NCBI GenBank assembly: GCA_016780605.1
Contig: JADHLS010000190.1
Span: 1-8,526, forward strand
Direction of reading: 5' to 3'
Length of the DNA: 8,526 nucleotides
Source: Reyranella sp.
Lineage (GTDB): Bacteria; Pseudomonadota; Alphaproteobacteria; Reyranellales; Reyranellaceae
The position numbers were made by a program, and so were the translations under genes. This document shows positions 1 through 6,500 of this stretch, one piece after another. Positions within the stretch are counted from its first letter, which is position 1. Every line of letters begins with the position of its first letter. Below the pieces are notes generated by a model. The model saw only the letters and a program-made list of their open reading frames with translations, did no database searches and had not been told where the DNA came from.

Positions 1-549
1 CGCAGAGATGACCCGGAACGGCGCGTCAATATTGCCAAGCCAAAAGCGGCATGTATCGAGGAGATGCGAGCCGAGGTCTGGCAACACTCCGGCCCCCTCG
101 TCTCGCCAGGCCGAGTCGCGGACCAGGCGAGCCGTGCCGTTACCATAGAACAGGCGTACGGAGTAGATCGCGCCAAGCTCGCCGGACGTGATCAAGTTGC
201 GCATCCGGACGAAATGCGGCTCGAAGCGATGATTGTACGCGGTGTAGCAGACGAGATCATGGCTACGAGCCACCGACTCAATCTCACGCAATCGCGCCAC
301 ATCATCTGCCCATAGCGGCTTCTCGACGAGCACGTGCTTGCCATGACCGAGAAGGTAGGACAGCAGCTCGAATTTCGGCTCGTCCGGCACACAGCACAGC
401 GCTGCATCGTAACTGTCCACCGGCACGGCGCGCACAGTCTTGAAATCGGCCTCCGGATTCACCGGATCAACGGCAGCGACATAATCGGCGCCAGCGAATC
501 GCCGTCGTTTGTGCCCTTGCACACCCAAGCCGACGACAATGACCCTCAT
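1..549 (-). CDS. Gfo/Idh/MocA-family oxidoreductase, 3' end cut by window edge
   Basis: Only the first 183 codons are in the window; the frame is still open at base 1. The N-terminus is a Rossmann nucleotide-binding fold with a VVGLGVQG glycine motif (residues 5-12). The family hallmark EKP lies at residues 77-79 (HVLVEKPLW), where the lysine normally contacts cofactor and substrate. YNHRFEPHF (105-113) and DLGSHLLD (158-165) match the start of the second domain, whose aspartate and histidine are typical active-site positions. Family members oxidise, reduce or dehydrate sugars and sugar nucleotides using NAD(P). The ATG overlaps the TGA of the preceding kinase/nucleotidyltransferase gene as ATGA, so translation is probably coupled; no strong separate ribosome site is seen. 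As the last operon member seen here, it probably modifies the sugar built upstream, for example at a ring hydroxyl. The substrate is unknown. Family call is firm; role is inferred. Confidence 0.88.
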   Translation of the reverse strand, partial: MRVIVVGLGVQGHKRRRFAGADYVAAVDPVNPEADFKTVRAVPVDSYDAALCCVPDEPKFELLSYLLGHGKHVLVEKPLWADDVARLREIESVARSHDLVCYTAYNHRFEPHFVRMRNLITSGELGAIYSVRLFYGNGTARLVRDSAWRDEGAGVLPDLGSHLLDTCRFWLGNIDAPFRVISA

Positions 550-2105
550 GAGGCTTCTGAATACCTCATCCGGTCACGGATCTTCAGCAGACGCTCTCGA
601 ACATGGTCGGGCGTGATCGGGATGTTGCCGTCGAACTCGCATTCACAGCCGGCCGCAATGGTACCGAGAATCGTTGCCTGTACCTCGTCACGCGAAGCGA
701 GCATCGCCAACGTCGAGTAGGCAAGCAGCGCATCGCCCGCCCCTACCGGATCAACAACGTTCTCAGCGAAACTGTCGATCACGCAGAAACTGTCAAGAGA
801 CTCATGATCGGAGTCGAGACAGGCAAGCACGCCACGCTCCCCGAGCTTGAGGATGAGGAGCGCGCACTTGGCCTTGTCGTAGAGCTGGGAGGCCAGCGGT
901 CGGATGCCGGAGTCCTGGTCGCCCAGCGCAAACCGCGCTTCGCGCTCGTTCGGCGTGATCAGGTCGAAACCTTCGAATTCCGTGATATTGCCCCAACGGC
1001 TCGCGACCTGGCTGTCAGCGACCTTATACGCACCCGGGGGAATGGATCGAATCAAAGTCGGAATCGTGCGGCGATTGAAAAGGCCGTGCCGGAAGTCGGC
1101 GAACACCACCGCCTCTGCAGGCGTCGACGAGATGCACCGAGTGAACCGCCCCAGGATGTCGTCGGAGATCGAACTATTATCAAGCGTGTCGATCTTCAGT
1201 AGGCGATATCCACTGACGACCACCGCATTCTTGTTCACGGTCGGGCGATTGTCGAAGAAGGCATTTACGCTTATGCCGGCGCGATCGAGATCGTCCAAGA
1301 CGAACTGCTTGTGTTCGTCCTCGCCGAGAACGGTGGAGAAGGTGACATTCGCCCCAGCCGCGCGCGCGTGCTTCGCCACAATGGCGGCGCCGCCGACAAA
1401 GTCAGTCCGCTTTTCGAACAGAACCGACATGGTTGGTGTTTTGGTCTGGCCGCCGATCATCATGCAATGGGTGAAGCTGTCGACGATCGTGTCGCCAACA
1501 ACGTGCAGATTGTGCCCGGCAAGGTTGTCGACCGTTCGCAGCAAATGATCAAAGGTGAGGCCACGCACGTCCATCAGGACCTGCAGCTTGTCCAGCTTCA
1601 GGTCGGGCGGGTTCGCATTGATGATCACGGACGACGAGTAGACGACATCGCCCGGCGTGAAGACGATCTCACCGCCATAGCTCCTGAGAGCTGCCACTTC
1701 CTCGGCCGTGCGCGGTGGCATGCCATTGGCGTTGTATTCGTAACCTTTGGCCAGGAAGTCCGGCTGAATAATCTTGATATTGGCAATCGGCGTCGCGCTT
1801 GGGTCTATGACAACATAATCGATCATCTCGAACGCCGCGAGATTGAGGGCGCGAAGCTCTTGCGGCACATGTGGTCTATATTGTCCCTTCGAGATGTGGC
1901 GATCGGCGGTGATGCTCGCGATCAGTATGTCCGCCCTGCCCTTGGCATAGATCAGGTGCCGCACGTGGCCAGGATGCACCACGTCGAAGACTCCATGACA
2001 CATTATGGCGCGACGCTCGCGCGGGAACGGGCCGAGGATCGCTCGCAGTTCCTCGGCGGTCTTGATCTTGTGGGCGTAGCGCGCATGCAGCGTTTCCGTT
2101 GTCAT
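546..2105 (-). CDS. Bifunctional nucleotidyltransferase / PfkB-family sugar kinase (HldE-like, domains in reversed order)
   Basis: The 519-residue protein has two domains. Residues about 33-160 are a cytidylyltransferase-fold nucleotidyltransferase: CHGVFDVVHPGHVRHL (36-51) carries the HxGH motif (HPGH, 44-47), KGQYRP (73-78) fits the HldE/RfaE2 type, and SSS at 157-159 fits the usual domain end. Residues about 185-510 are a ribokinase/PfkB kinase: GDTIVD (204-209), VGGAAIVA (237-244), TPNEREA (384-390) and DPVGAGDAL (452-460), in which D458 is the expected catalytic base. E. coli HldE makes ADP-heptose by phosphorylating heptose 7-phosphate at C1 and later adenylylating heptose 1-phosphate, but its kinase comes first. 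Here the transferase is first. An AAAGGAG ribosome site lies about 10 bases before the ATG, which overlaps the preceding TGA (ATGA). Neighbouring isomerase and phosphatase genes support a heptose or similar sugar. Which nucleotide is used cannot be told. Confidence 0.9.
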   Translation of the reverse strand: MTTETLHARYAHKIKTAEELRAILGPFPRERRAIMCHGVFDVVHPGHVRHLIYAKGRADILIASITADRHISKGQYRPHVPQELRALNLAAFEMIDYVVIDPSATPIANIKIIQPDFLAKGYEYNANGMPPRTAEEVAALRSYGGEIVFTPGDVVYSSSVIINANPPDLKLDKLQVLMDVRGLTFDHLLRTVDNLAGHNLHVVGDTIVDSFTHCMMIGGQTKTPTMSVLFEKRTDFVGGAAIVAKHARAAGANVTFSTVLGEDEHKQFVLDDLDRAGISVNAFFDNRPTVNKNAVVVSGYRLLKIDTLDNSSISDDILGRFTRCISSTPAEAVVFADFRHGLFNRRTIPTLIRSIPPGAYKVADSQVASRWGNITEFEGFDLITPNEREARFALGDQDSGIRPLASQLYDKAKCALLILKLGERGVLACLDSDHESLDSFCVIDSFAENVVDPVGAGDALLAYSTLAMLASRDEVQATILGTIAAGCECEFDGNIPITPDHVRERLLKIRDRMRYSEAS

Positions 2106-3112
2106 CCGCCGACTGCTCCTTTCGGCGCGAGATACGTGAACCAGGTTCGGGTTGCGTTGGCGATGGAATCAGCGTCCCACAGCGGAGCGTTGGACCAATG
2201 CTCGATCTCATCCATCATCAACTTGACGCCGCGTTCGAACGGCACCGTCGGGCGCCAGCCGAGGCGCCCTGTCGCCTTGGCGATGTCCGCAAAGGTGCAA
2301 TCGGGCTCGCCGGGGCGCTTCGGGATGTATTCAACCGGCCCGCCAATCAGCTCGACCAGGCGGTTGATGGATTGGGGATTGCCGGCTCCGACATTGTACC
2401 GTTCGCCCGTCTCGCGTGTCTCGGCCGCCGCCAGGAAGGCGGTCGCCACATCGGTCACATAGATGAAATCCCTGAGCTGCGTCCCGTCGCCGACTACCGT
2501 GAAAGGTTTGCCGGCCAGCTTCTGGCGCAGGAACACGCCAAAAACGGCCCCGTAGGCGCCAGTGGTCCTCACCCGTGTCCCGTACGCATTGAAGATACAG
2601 ACGGAATTAACCGGCAACCCGTACACGCGATGCCAATGAAAAGTCGCCTGCTCGCCCTGGTATTTGGACAAAGCATAAGGGTACTGCGGGCGGATCGGAT
2701 GATCCTCACGCGTCGGTGTGTCCGCCAGCCCGTAGCACGATGAGGAGGCGGCATAGACGACCTTCTCGACGCCGGCAGCACGCGCACATTCGAGCACGCG
2801 AACCGTCCCTTGGACGTTGACGTCCATGTACTCGATCGGACGCTCGATCGACGGCACGATGTCGCCGATCCCGGCGAAATGGAAGACGAAGCGCGCGCCG
2901 GCAAAGAGAGGATCGCCGGGTTCGAGGTTGCGGATGTCAGTCCGTTTCACTTCGACATCCTGGCTGACAAGATGTGCGAGATTGGATTCGTGGCCGCCTT
3001 GAAAATTGTCGATCACGCGGACAGAAAAGCCGCGCCCGACCAATAGGTCTACCATGTGGCTGCCAATGAAGCCGGCGCCACCGGTTACGATCGCGACGGG
3101 CTTGTTGATCAT
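2102..3112 (-). CDS. NAD-dependent epimerase/dehydratase (extended SDR, GalE-like)
   Basis: The 336-residue protein is an extended short-chain dehydrogenase. The NAD-binding motif GGAGFIG is at 11-17, followed by an acidic residue after the second strand (VRVIDNFQGG, 31-40), which favours NAD over NADP. The catalytic set is a serine in AASSSCYG (121-128) and Y146/K150 in YALSK. RDFIYVTDVA (214-223) is the usual substrate-domain motif of GalE/WbpP-like sugar-nucleotide epimerases. Length and motifs are intact. The ATG overlaps the stop of the upstream epimerase (ATGA) and has a GAAGG ribosome site 5-8 bases upstream; its own stop overlaps the start of the nucleotidyltransferase/kinase. It probably acts on the NDP-sugar made by this operon, by 4-epimerisation, 4,6-dehydration or oxidation. 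An HldD-like 6-epimerase role is possible but I see no specific signature for it. Confidence 0.9.
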   Translation of the reverse strand: MINKPVAIVTGGAGFIGSHMVDLLVGRGFSVRVIDNFQGGHESNLAHLVSQDVEVKRTDIRNLEPGDPLFAGARFVFHFAGIGDIVPSIERPIEYMDVNVQGTVRVLECARAAGVEKVVYAASSSCYGLADTPTREDHPIRPQYPYALSKYQGEQATFHWHRVYGLPVNSVCIFNAYGTRVRTTGAYGAVFGVFLRQKLAGKPFTVVGDGTQLRDFIYVTDVATAFLAAAETRETGERYNVGAGNPQSINRLVELIGGPVEYIPKRPGEPDCTFADIAKATGRLGWRPTVPFERGVKLMMDEIEHWSNAPLWDADSIANATRTWFTYLAPKGAVGG

Positions 3113-4122
3113 GCCGCCTTCAGCCGCTGCAGCCGCTTGACGTTGAAATAGGCGTCGTCGTCGAAGCTATTGGGCAAGCCACCCCGCGCGAATGCCCGGC
3201 ACAGCTCACGGATAGCGTCCTCGATCGTATACTTCGGCTTGAAGCCAAGGACGCGGGATACCTTGTCAGAATTGATGTGGTAGGAGCGGATGTCGTCGGT
3301 CGGTGTCGTGACGATCTCGAGCTCTCCGCGGCCCGGCATTTCCTGAGAGACGACGCGGCGCACGAGCAGCGCGATATCCATGATCGACAGGTTCTGGTAG
3401 CCGACGTTGAAGATCTCGCCCTGGATCTTCTCCGTTGGTGCGCGCAGAAACATCTGAACGGCATCACAGTAGTCCTGGACATGCAGATTAGGCCTGAGCT
3501 GCGAGCCGCCGAAGACCGTGATTTTTCCCTTGTTGATGGCATGGTTGGTCAGGATGTTGACCGACAGGTCAAGGCGCTGGCGCGGCGCATAGCCACAAAC
3601 TGTTGCCGGCCGGAAGGTGACGCCGGTGAAGGTGCTGTCGATGTGCTTGTTGAGCAGCGGCTCGCACATGCCCTTGTATTTGTTGTAGAGCGTCAGCGGC
3701 ACCAGCGGATGGTCCTCAGTCACGTCCGGCTTGTCCGACACTCCGTAGACGGACGAGGACGAGGCGTAGATGAACCGCTTGATGCCCACCTCTTTCGCCG
3801 CCTTTACCATGGGCTCGAACGCATCGAGATTGACGGAAGTGGAAAGGGCCTCATCGAGCTCGAAACTGGCGTCGTTGGAGATGCAGGCAAGACTGACGAC
3901 GGCTTCGTGTCCCTTCATCGCCTCCTTGAGGAGAGCGGTGTCCCGGATGTCGCCCTTCACGATCTTGAGGTTCGGATTGTTCTTCGGCAGGAAGTCGCTG
4001 CCGAAATACATGATGTCGTAGACCGTCACCTTGTAGCCGGCATCGAGCATCTGCGGCACAAGACGGCTACCACAGTAACCGGCTCCGCCCGTTACGAACA
4101 CTTTGTCGAAAAGCTTCGTCAT
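3109..4122 (-). CDS. NAD-dependent epimerase/dehydratase (extended SDR), first of two
   Basis: I chose the ATG at 4122 (337 residues), because the GGAGYCG nucleotide-binding motif then falls at 12-18 as expected and an AGGAAGG ribosome site lies just upstream. The frame is open back to 4281, but that extension lies inside the transaldolase gene and looks non-coding. Catalytic residues are visible: SSSS (121-124) in the YASSSSVYG motif, and Y146/K150 in YNKYK. The dinucleotide motif has GYCG where GFIG is usual, and a YDIMYFG loop (35-41). This pattern, with HVQDYCDA (214-221) near the substrate site, is common in SDRs of surface-polysaccharide clusters that act on NDP-sugars. It is unlike the second epimerase in sequence and so probably does a different step, not the same step twice. 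The stop overlaps the next start (ATGA). Reaction is not assignable from sequence. Confidence 0.9.
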   Translation of the reverse strand: MTKLFDKVFVTGGAGYCGSRLVPQMLDAGYKVTVYDIMYFGSDFLPKNNPNLKIVKGDIRDTALLKEAMKGHEAVVSLACISNDASFELDEALSTSVNLDAFEPMVKAAKEVGIKRFIYASSSSVYGVSDKPDVTEDHPLVPLTLYNKYKGMCEPLLNKHIDSTFTGVTFRPATVCGYAPRQRLDLSVNILTNHAINKGKITVFGGSQLRPNLHVQDYCDAVQMFLRAPTEKIQGEIFNVGYQNLSIMDIALLVRRVVSQEMPGRGELEIVTTPTDDIRSYHINSDKVSRVLGFKPKYTIEDAIRELCRAFARGGLPNSFDDDAYFNVKRLQRLKAA

Positions 4123-4174
4123 TTCTACCTTCCTGCTGTCTGTGTCGCGGCTCTCAGTACAACTCGCCGCTGTG
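4123..4174 (-). repeat. Operon gap with an inverted repeat flanked by short direct repeats
   Basis: This is the only sizeable gap in the minus-strand operon, between the transaldolase stop and the first epimerase start. It holds an inverted repeat, GCGGC at 4147-4151 and GCCGC at 4166-4170, that could form a 5-bp stem with a 14-base loop. The sequence CTGTGTC occurs on both sides, at 4140-4146 and 4170-4176, the second copy running into the transaldolase stop codon. The epimerase ribosome site sits on its downstream side. No T-run follows, so it is not a usual terminator. It could tune expression or mRNA stability between the two operon halves, or be chance. Confidence 0.3.
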
Positions 4175-4900
4175 TCAAATCTCGATGCGGAAGCCCGCTG
4201 CCGTTGCATCTCGATGGAACATCTGCACCGTCTCGAGCGAGTAGCCGACCAGGTCCTTGCCCCCGAGCGAGAGCTTGGCAAGGATATCCGGCGTCGCAGT
4301 GATTATATCGCAGCCAGCCTCGTCGGCATGATAGACATTCAGGAGCTCGCGCGGGCTCGCCCACAGCAGCTCGGCGTTGGGAACGACGTCCCGCAGCACT
4401 TTCCGGCACTCAATCATGTGAGGCACGGGATCAACGCCGGTATCGGCGATGCGGCCGGCGAAGACCGAGACGATGCTCGGTGTACCTCCCGCAAGACTGT
4501 GCGCCACTTTCTTGACCTGCTCCACAGTCATGATGGCGGTGACATTGAGGGCCACGCCATTGTGCGCCAGGGCCTCGAGAACCGGCCCCGTGTATTCTCC
4601 CTTGGTGTTCGTGACAGGGATCTTGACGTTCACTTGCTTGCCCCAGCGCGCGATAGCACGTCCCTGCGCCAGCATGCCGTCGATGTCGTCGGCAAATACC
4701 TCAAATGACACCGGCCGATCAGGGATGGCTTCCACAACCTGGCGCGCAAAGCCGGCATAGTCCGAAATGCCAGCCTTGCGCATGAGGGTCGGATTGGTGG
4801 TGAAGCCAGAGATCAAGGGGTTCTTGTAGAGGGCAAGCATCTCCGACAGGTTTGCCCCGTCGGCGAACAGCTTGACCTTGAATTGCCGGGTGACACTCAT
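4175..4900 (-). CDS. Transaldolase-family protein (short TalC/FSA-type)
   Basis: The 241-residue protein is a class I aldolase barrel of the small transaldolase / fructose-6-phosphate aldolase type (about 210-230 residues; classical transaldolases are over 300). Motifs seen are FADGAN with D14 (12-17), GFTTNPTLM (32-40), VKIPVTNTKG (92-101) with K93 as the expected Schiff-base lysine, VTAIMT (120-125), VFAGRIADTG (147-156) and ASPREL (181-186). It starts at an ATG overlapping the phosphatase stop (ATGA), with GGAG about 7 bases upstream. Transaldolases move a dihydroxyacetone unit, and fructose 6-phosphate plus erythrose 4-phosphate gives sedoheptulose 7-phosphate, the substrate of GmhA. Placed directly after isomerase and phosphatase genes, it plausibly supplies that seven-carbon precursor (inference). 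A plain aldolase reaction, or a new ketose phosphate, is also possible. Confidence 0.9.
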   Translation of the reverse strand: MSVTRQFKVKLFADGANLSEMLALYKNPLISGFTTNPTLMRKAGISDYAGFARQVVEAIPDRPVSFEVFADDIDGMLAQGRAIARWGKQVNVKIPVTNTKGEYTGPVLEALAHNGVALNVTAIMTVEQVKKVAHSLAGGTPSIVSVFAGRIADTGVDPVPHMIECRKVLRDVVPNAELLWASPRELLNVYHADEAGCDIITATPDILAKLSLGGKDLVGYSLETVQMFHRDATAAGFRIEI

Positions 4901-5478
4901 TGCGGTGCTCCAAATGTGCTATCCCGGGCCAGGATCCAGTCGGTGATGATGGAAAGCGAAGTTGCCCGGAAGTCCACATGTTCGGGTGGAGTCTCGGCCG
5001 CGTAAGCAAGGTCGAGGAAGGCCGTCTGGCATCCGGCGGCAGCTCCGGCCGCTGCGTCGCTCGCGCGATCCCCCACCATGAAGCTGCGGGCGAGATCAAT
5101 GCCAAGCCGTTCGGCCGCCTGAAGCAACATCCCCGGATTGGGTTTGCGGCAGAAGCATCGCTGCTCGGCGGTATGTGTGCACACCTCGATGGTATCCACG
5201 GGCAGCGCCTCCCGCAAAATTTCGTGCATCTTCTCCAGGTCCCGCCGATCGACCAGGCCCGCTCCGACGTCGGGTTGATTTGTCACCACGACAAGCAAAA
5301 ATCCTGCCGCCTTCAGCTGAGCGAGGCATGCGCCGGCTTCGCGGTAGAGCTCGTAGCCCTCGAGCGACCGTGGAGCGTAACTGCGACCGTCACGGAATTC
5401 CGGAATCACGAGAACGCCGTCCCGATCAAGAAACACGGCCTTGTTGCCTCGACCGGCCGGATCCGCCGCCATCACCAT
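4897..5478 (-). CDS. HAD-family phosphatase (GmhB / HisB-N type)
   Basis: This HAD-superfamily class IIIA phosphatase has all the core motifs. With the start at 5478 (193 residues) they are: motif I FLDRDGV with nucleophile D18 and acid/base D20; motif II TNQPD (66-70); RKP (111-113), with K112 as the conserved lysine; and GDRASD (136-141), with D137 and D141 for magnesium. A zinc site is visible as CTH...CFC: C100, H102, C108 and C110. GmhB removes the C7 phosphate from heptose 1,7-bisphosphate, which fits the neighbouring isomerase and kinase genes. The zinc loop is short (five residues between H102 and C108), as I recall for HisB histidinol-phosphatase rather than E. coli GmhB. Start: ATG 5478 has AAAGG 7 bases upstream and overlaps the isomerase stop; ATG 5472 (TGATG overlap) and an upstream start at 5526 are alternatives. 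Confidence 0.88.
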   Translation of the reverse strand: MVMAADPAGRGNKAVFLDRDGVLVIPEFRDGRSYAPRSLEGYELYREAGACLAQLKAAGFLLVVVTNQPDVGAGLVDRRDLEKMHEILREALPVDTIEVCTHTAEQRCFCRKPNPGMLLQAAERLGIDLARSFMVGDRASDAAAGAAAGCQTAFLDLAYAAETPPEHVDFRATSLSIITDWILARDSTFGAPQ

Positions 5479-6071
5479 TTCGTGGCCTTTACTTGAAGGT
5501 CCGGATGAGACACGAGGCAGTGCCACACGACTGCCTGGAACGCCTCCGAAATCGGCGTCGTCAGCGTTTCGTCAGTCATCGGGATCACGACGACTCGGTC
5601 ACCATGCTGCGCGGCATAACCGTCGGATCTTCCCACGACCGCAAAGACGCGGGCAGATTGCTCCTTCGCAACCTTGATCGCCTCGATCAGATTTACACTT
5701 ACTTGTCGGAGCTCATTACCTCCGCCGACAGAGAAGACTAGCAAAGCATCGTCAGCAGCTAGACGGCTGACCTTCAGCCAAGCCGAGAAGATCGTGTTCC
5801 AACCTTCGTCATTCGCTCGGGCTGTTAGCTCCGAAACGTTGTCCGTCGGTGCATATGCTTCGATGTTACAGAGCTTCCGGAAGTCGTTGACCGCATGGCC
5901 ACAATTGCCCGCGCTGCCCCCAACGCCGAGGATGAACAACCTGCCACCTCTTGATCGAAGATCTGCCAAATCCTTGGCCAGACCATCGATCACGACCTTG
6001 TCAATCTTCGCACTTGCTTCTTGCACCTTGGCAAAGAAGTTGTCGACATGCCGTCCCAATGTGCCCCCCAC
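5472..6071 (-). CDS. SIS-domain phosphosugar isomerase (GmhA-like, sedoheptulose 7-phosphate isomerase family)
   Basis: At 199 residues this is the usual length of GmhA. The SIS phosphate loop is GVGGSAGN (49-56), with a second at SVGGG (114-118). The stretch TDNVSELTARANDEGW (76-91) matches the conserved D...LTA..ND.G region of phosphoheptose isomerases. Aligned by eye with GmhA, H59 and H184 take the places of the metal-binding histidines, while D63 and E176 stand where GmhA has Glu and Gln. GmhA converts sedoheptulose 7-phosphate into D-glycero-D-manno-heptose 7-phosphate, the first step to NDP-heptose. The start is GTG at 6071: an in-frame TGA lies only four codons upstream, and GGAGG is 15 bases before it, a rather long spacing. 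TTG at 6059 is an alternative. It is the first gene of the operon. A related ketose substrate remains possible. Confidence 0.85.
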   Translation of the reverse strand: MGGTLGRHVDNFFAKVQEASAKIDKVVIDGLAKDLADLRSRGGRLFILGVGGSAGNCGHAVNDFRKLCNIEAYAPTDNVSELTARANDEGWNTIFSAWLKVSRLAADDALLVFSVGGGNELRQVSVNLIEAIKVAKEQSARVFAVVGRSDGYAAQHGDRVVVIPMTDETLTTPISEAFQAVVWHCLVSHPDLQVKATKW

Positions 6072-6330
6072 TGGCCGGAATCAGCGCCTCCGATAGCCCC
6101 CGAATTAGCCACTGCCCATTAGCGTTGACCTAGCAAAATTCCAGGGCAGGTAGCAACAGCAAAAGCCGCTCCACCGTTCGAGGTCGGTGCCGTCATTGCG
6201 GGCGGAAGCAAACGGAGCGCCAATCCGGCGACCTGATTGCCGCCTCGTGCATCGAGCAATTGACGCGGTGTCTGTTCGCTGCGTACGTTTATTGGCTATA
6301 CTATTCAGCGAGCAGGATCAGAGCTCTGGC
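6072..6330. other. Divergent intergenic region
   Basis: This stretch lies between the minus-strand operon and the plus-strand glycosyltransferase and should contain promoters for both. I find no convincing gene in it. On the minus strand GGAGG (about 6087-6091) is the likely ribosome site of the isomerase; no clear -35/-10 pair for the operon stands out. On the plus side the best -10 is near 6297. A small inverted repeat, CACCG / CGGTG with an 8-base loop, occurs near 6172-6189. No run of Ts follows any hairpin. Confidence 0.5.
6275..6302 (+). promoter_or_regulatory. Candidate sigma-70-type promoter for the glycosyltransferase gene
   Basis: TATACT at 6297-6302 is a near-consensus -10 element in an AT-richer patch. 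The best -35 at proper distance is weak, TTCGCT at 6275-6280 (16-base spacer). A better-looking TTGACG at 6260-6265 is too far away (31 bases). If real, transcription would begin near 6309, about 20 bases before the GTG at 6331. Pattern only. Confidence 0.25.
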
Positions 6331-6500
6331 GTGGATAGGGCTGATCTGGGACGCTCGATCCAACGCTGGAAACAGGTGAGCGAGAGGTCGACATCGACTC
6401 GAAGGCGTCACTACAGAAGGCGGCGCTGAAGGCGCGGACGCGATATGAGAGGGCACAAGCCGAGGCGACGCTCGAGGAGGCGGCCTTTCGAAACGCTGCC
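6331..6500 (+). other. Coding-like 5' extension of the glycosyltransferase gene, in shifting frames
   Basis: The frame of the downstream gene is open back to 6345. From about 6381 it reads as an Ala/Glu/Lys/Arg-rich, probably helical segment (VDIDSKASLQKAALK, then RYERAQAEATLEEAAF) with GC-rich third codon positions, so it looks translated. Yet it holds no ATG or GTG in that frame. A GTG at 6331 opens the neighbouring frame, which reads VDRADLGRSIQRWKQVSER up to about 6387, also with good codon use. Joining the two needs a one-base shift near 6382-6390. Either the sequence carries an indel (error or mutation), or translation begins at a rare codon. The extension would place a coiled-coil-like N-terminus in front of the repeats. 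Confidence 0.45.

Noticed and set aside
1311..2462. Long plus-strand open frame (383 codons), and similar ones at 603-1202, 904-1548 and 3277-4302
   Set aside because: They lie antisense to genes with clear catalytic motifs, and their translations show no family motif. Long antisense frames are expected in GC-rich DNA.
4123..4281. Upstream extension of the first epimerase to 4281
   Set aside because: It would lie mostly inside the transaldolase gene and adds a Ser/Arg-rich stretch before the normal N-terminus. ATG 4122 has a good ribosome site and correct motif spacing.
5479..5526. Earlier start for the phosphatase at 5526
   Set aside because: It adds 16 unlikely residues and a 55-base overlap with the isomerase. 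ATG 5478 has AAAGG at good spacing.
6260..6302. TTGACG (6260) paired with TATACT (6297) as a promoter
   Set aside because: The 31-base spacing is far from the 16-18 bases needed; only the -10 element is kept as a weak candidate.
6187..6429. Small plus-strand open frame of 80 codons as an independent gene
   Set aside because: Its start covers the putative promoter region and its end is Arg-rich, unlike a protein. Only the part 6331-6387 looks coded, probably as the beginning of the glycosyltransferase.
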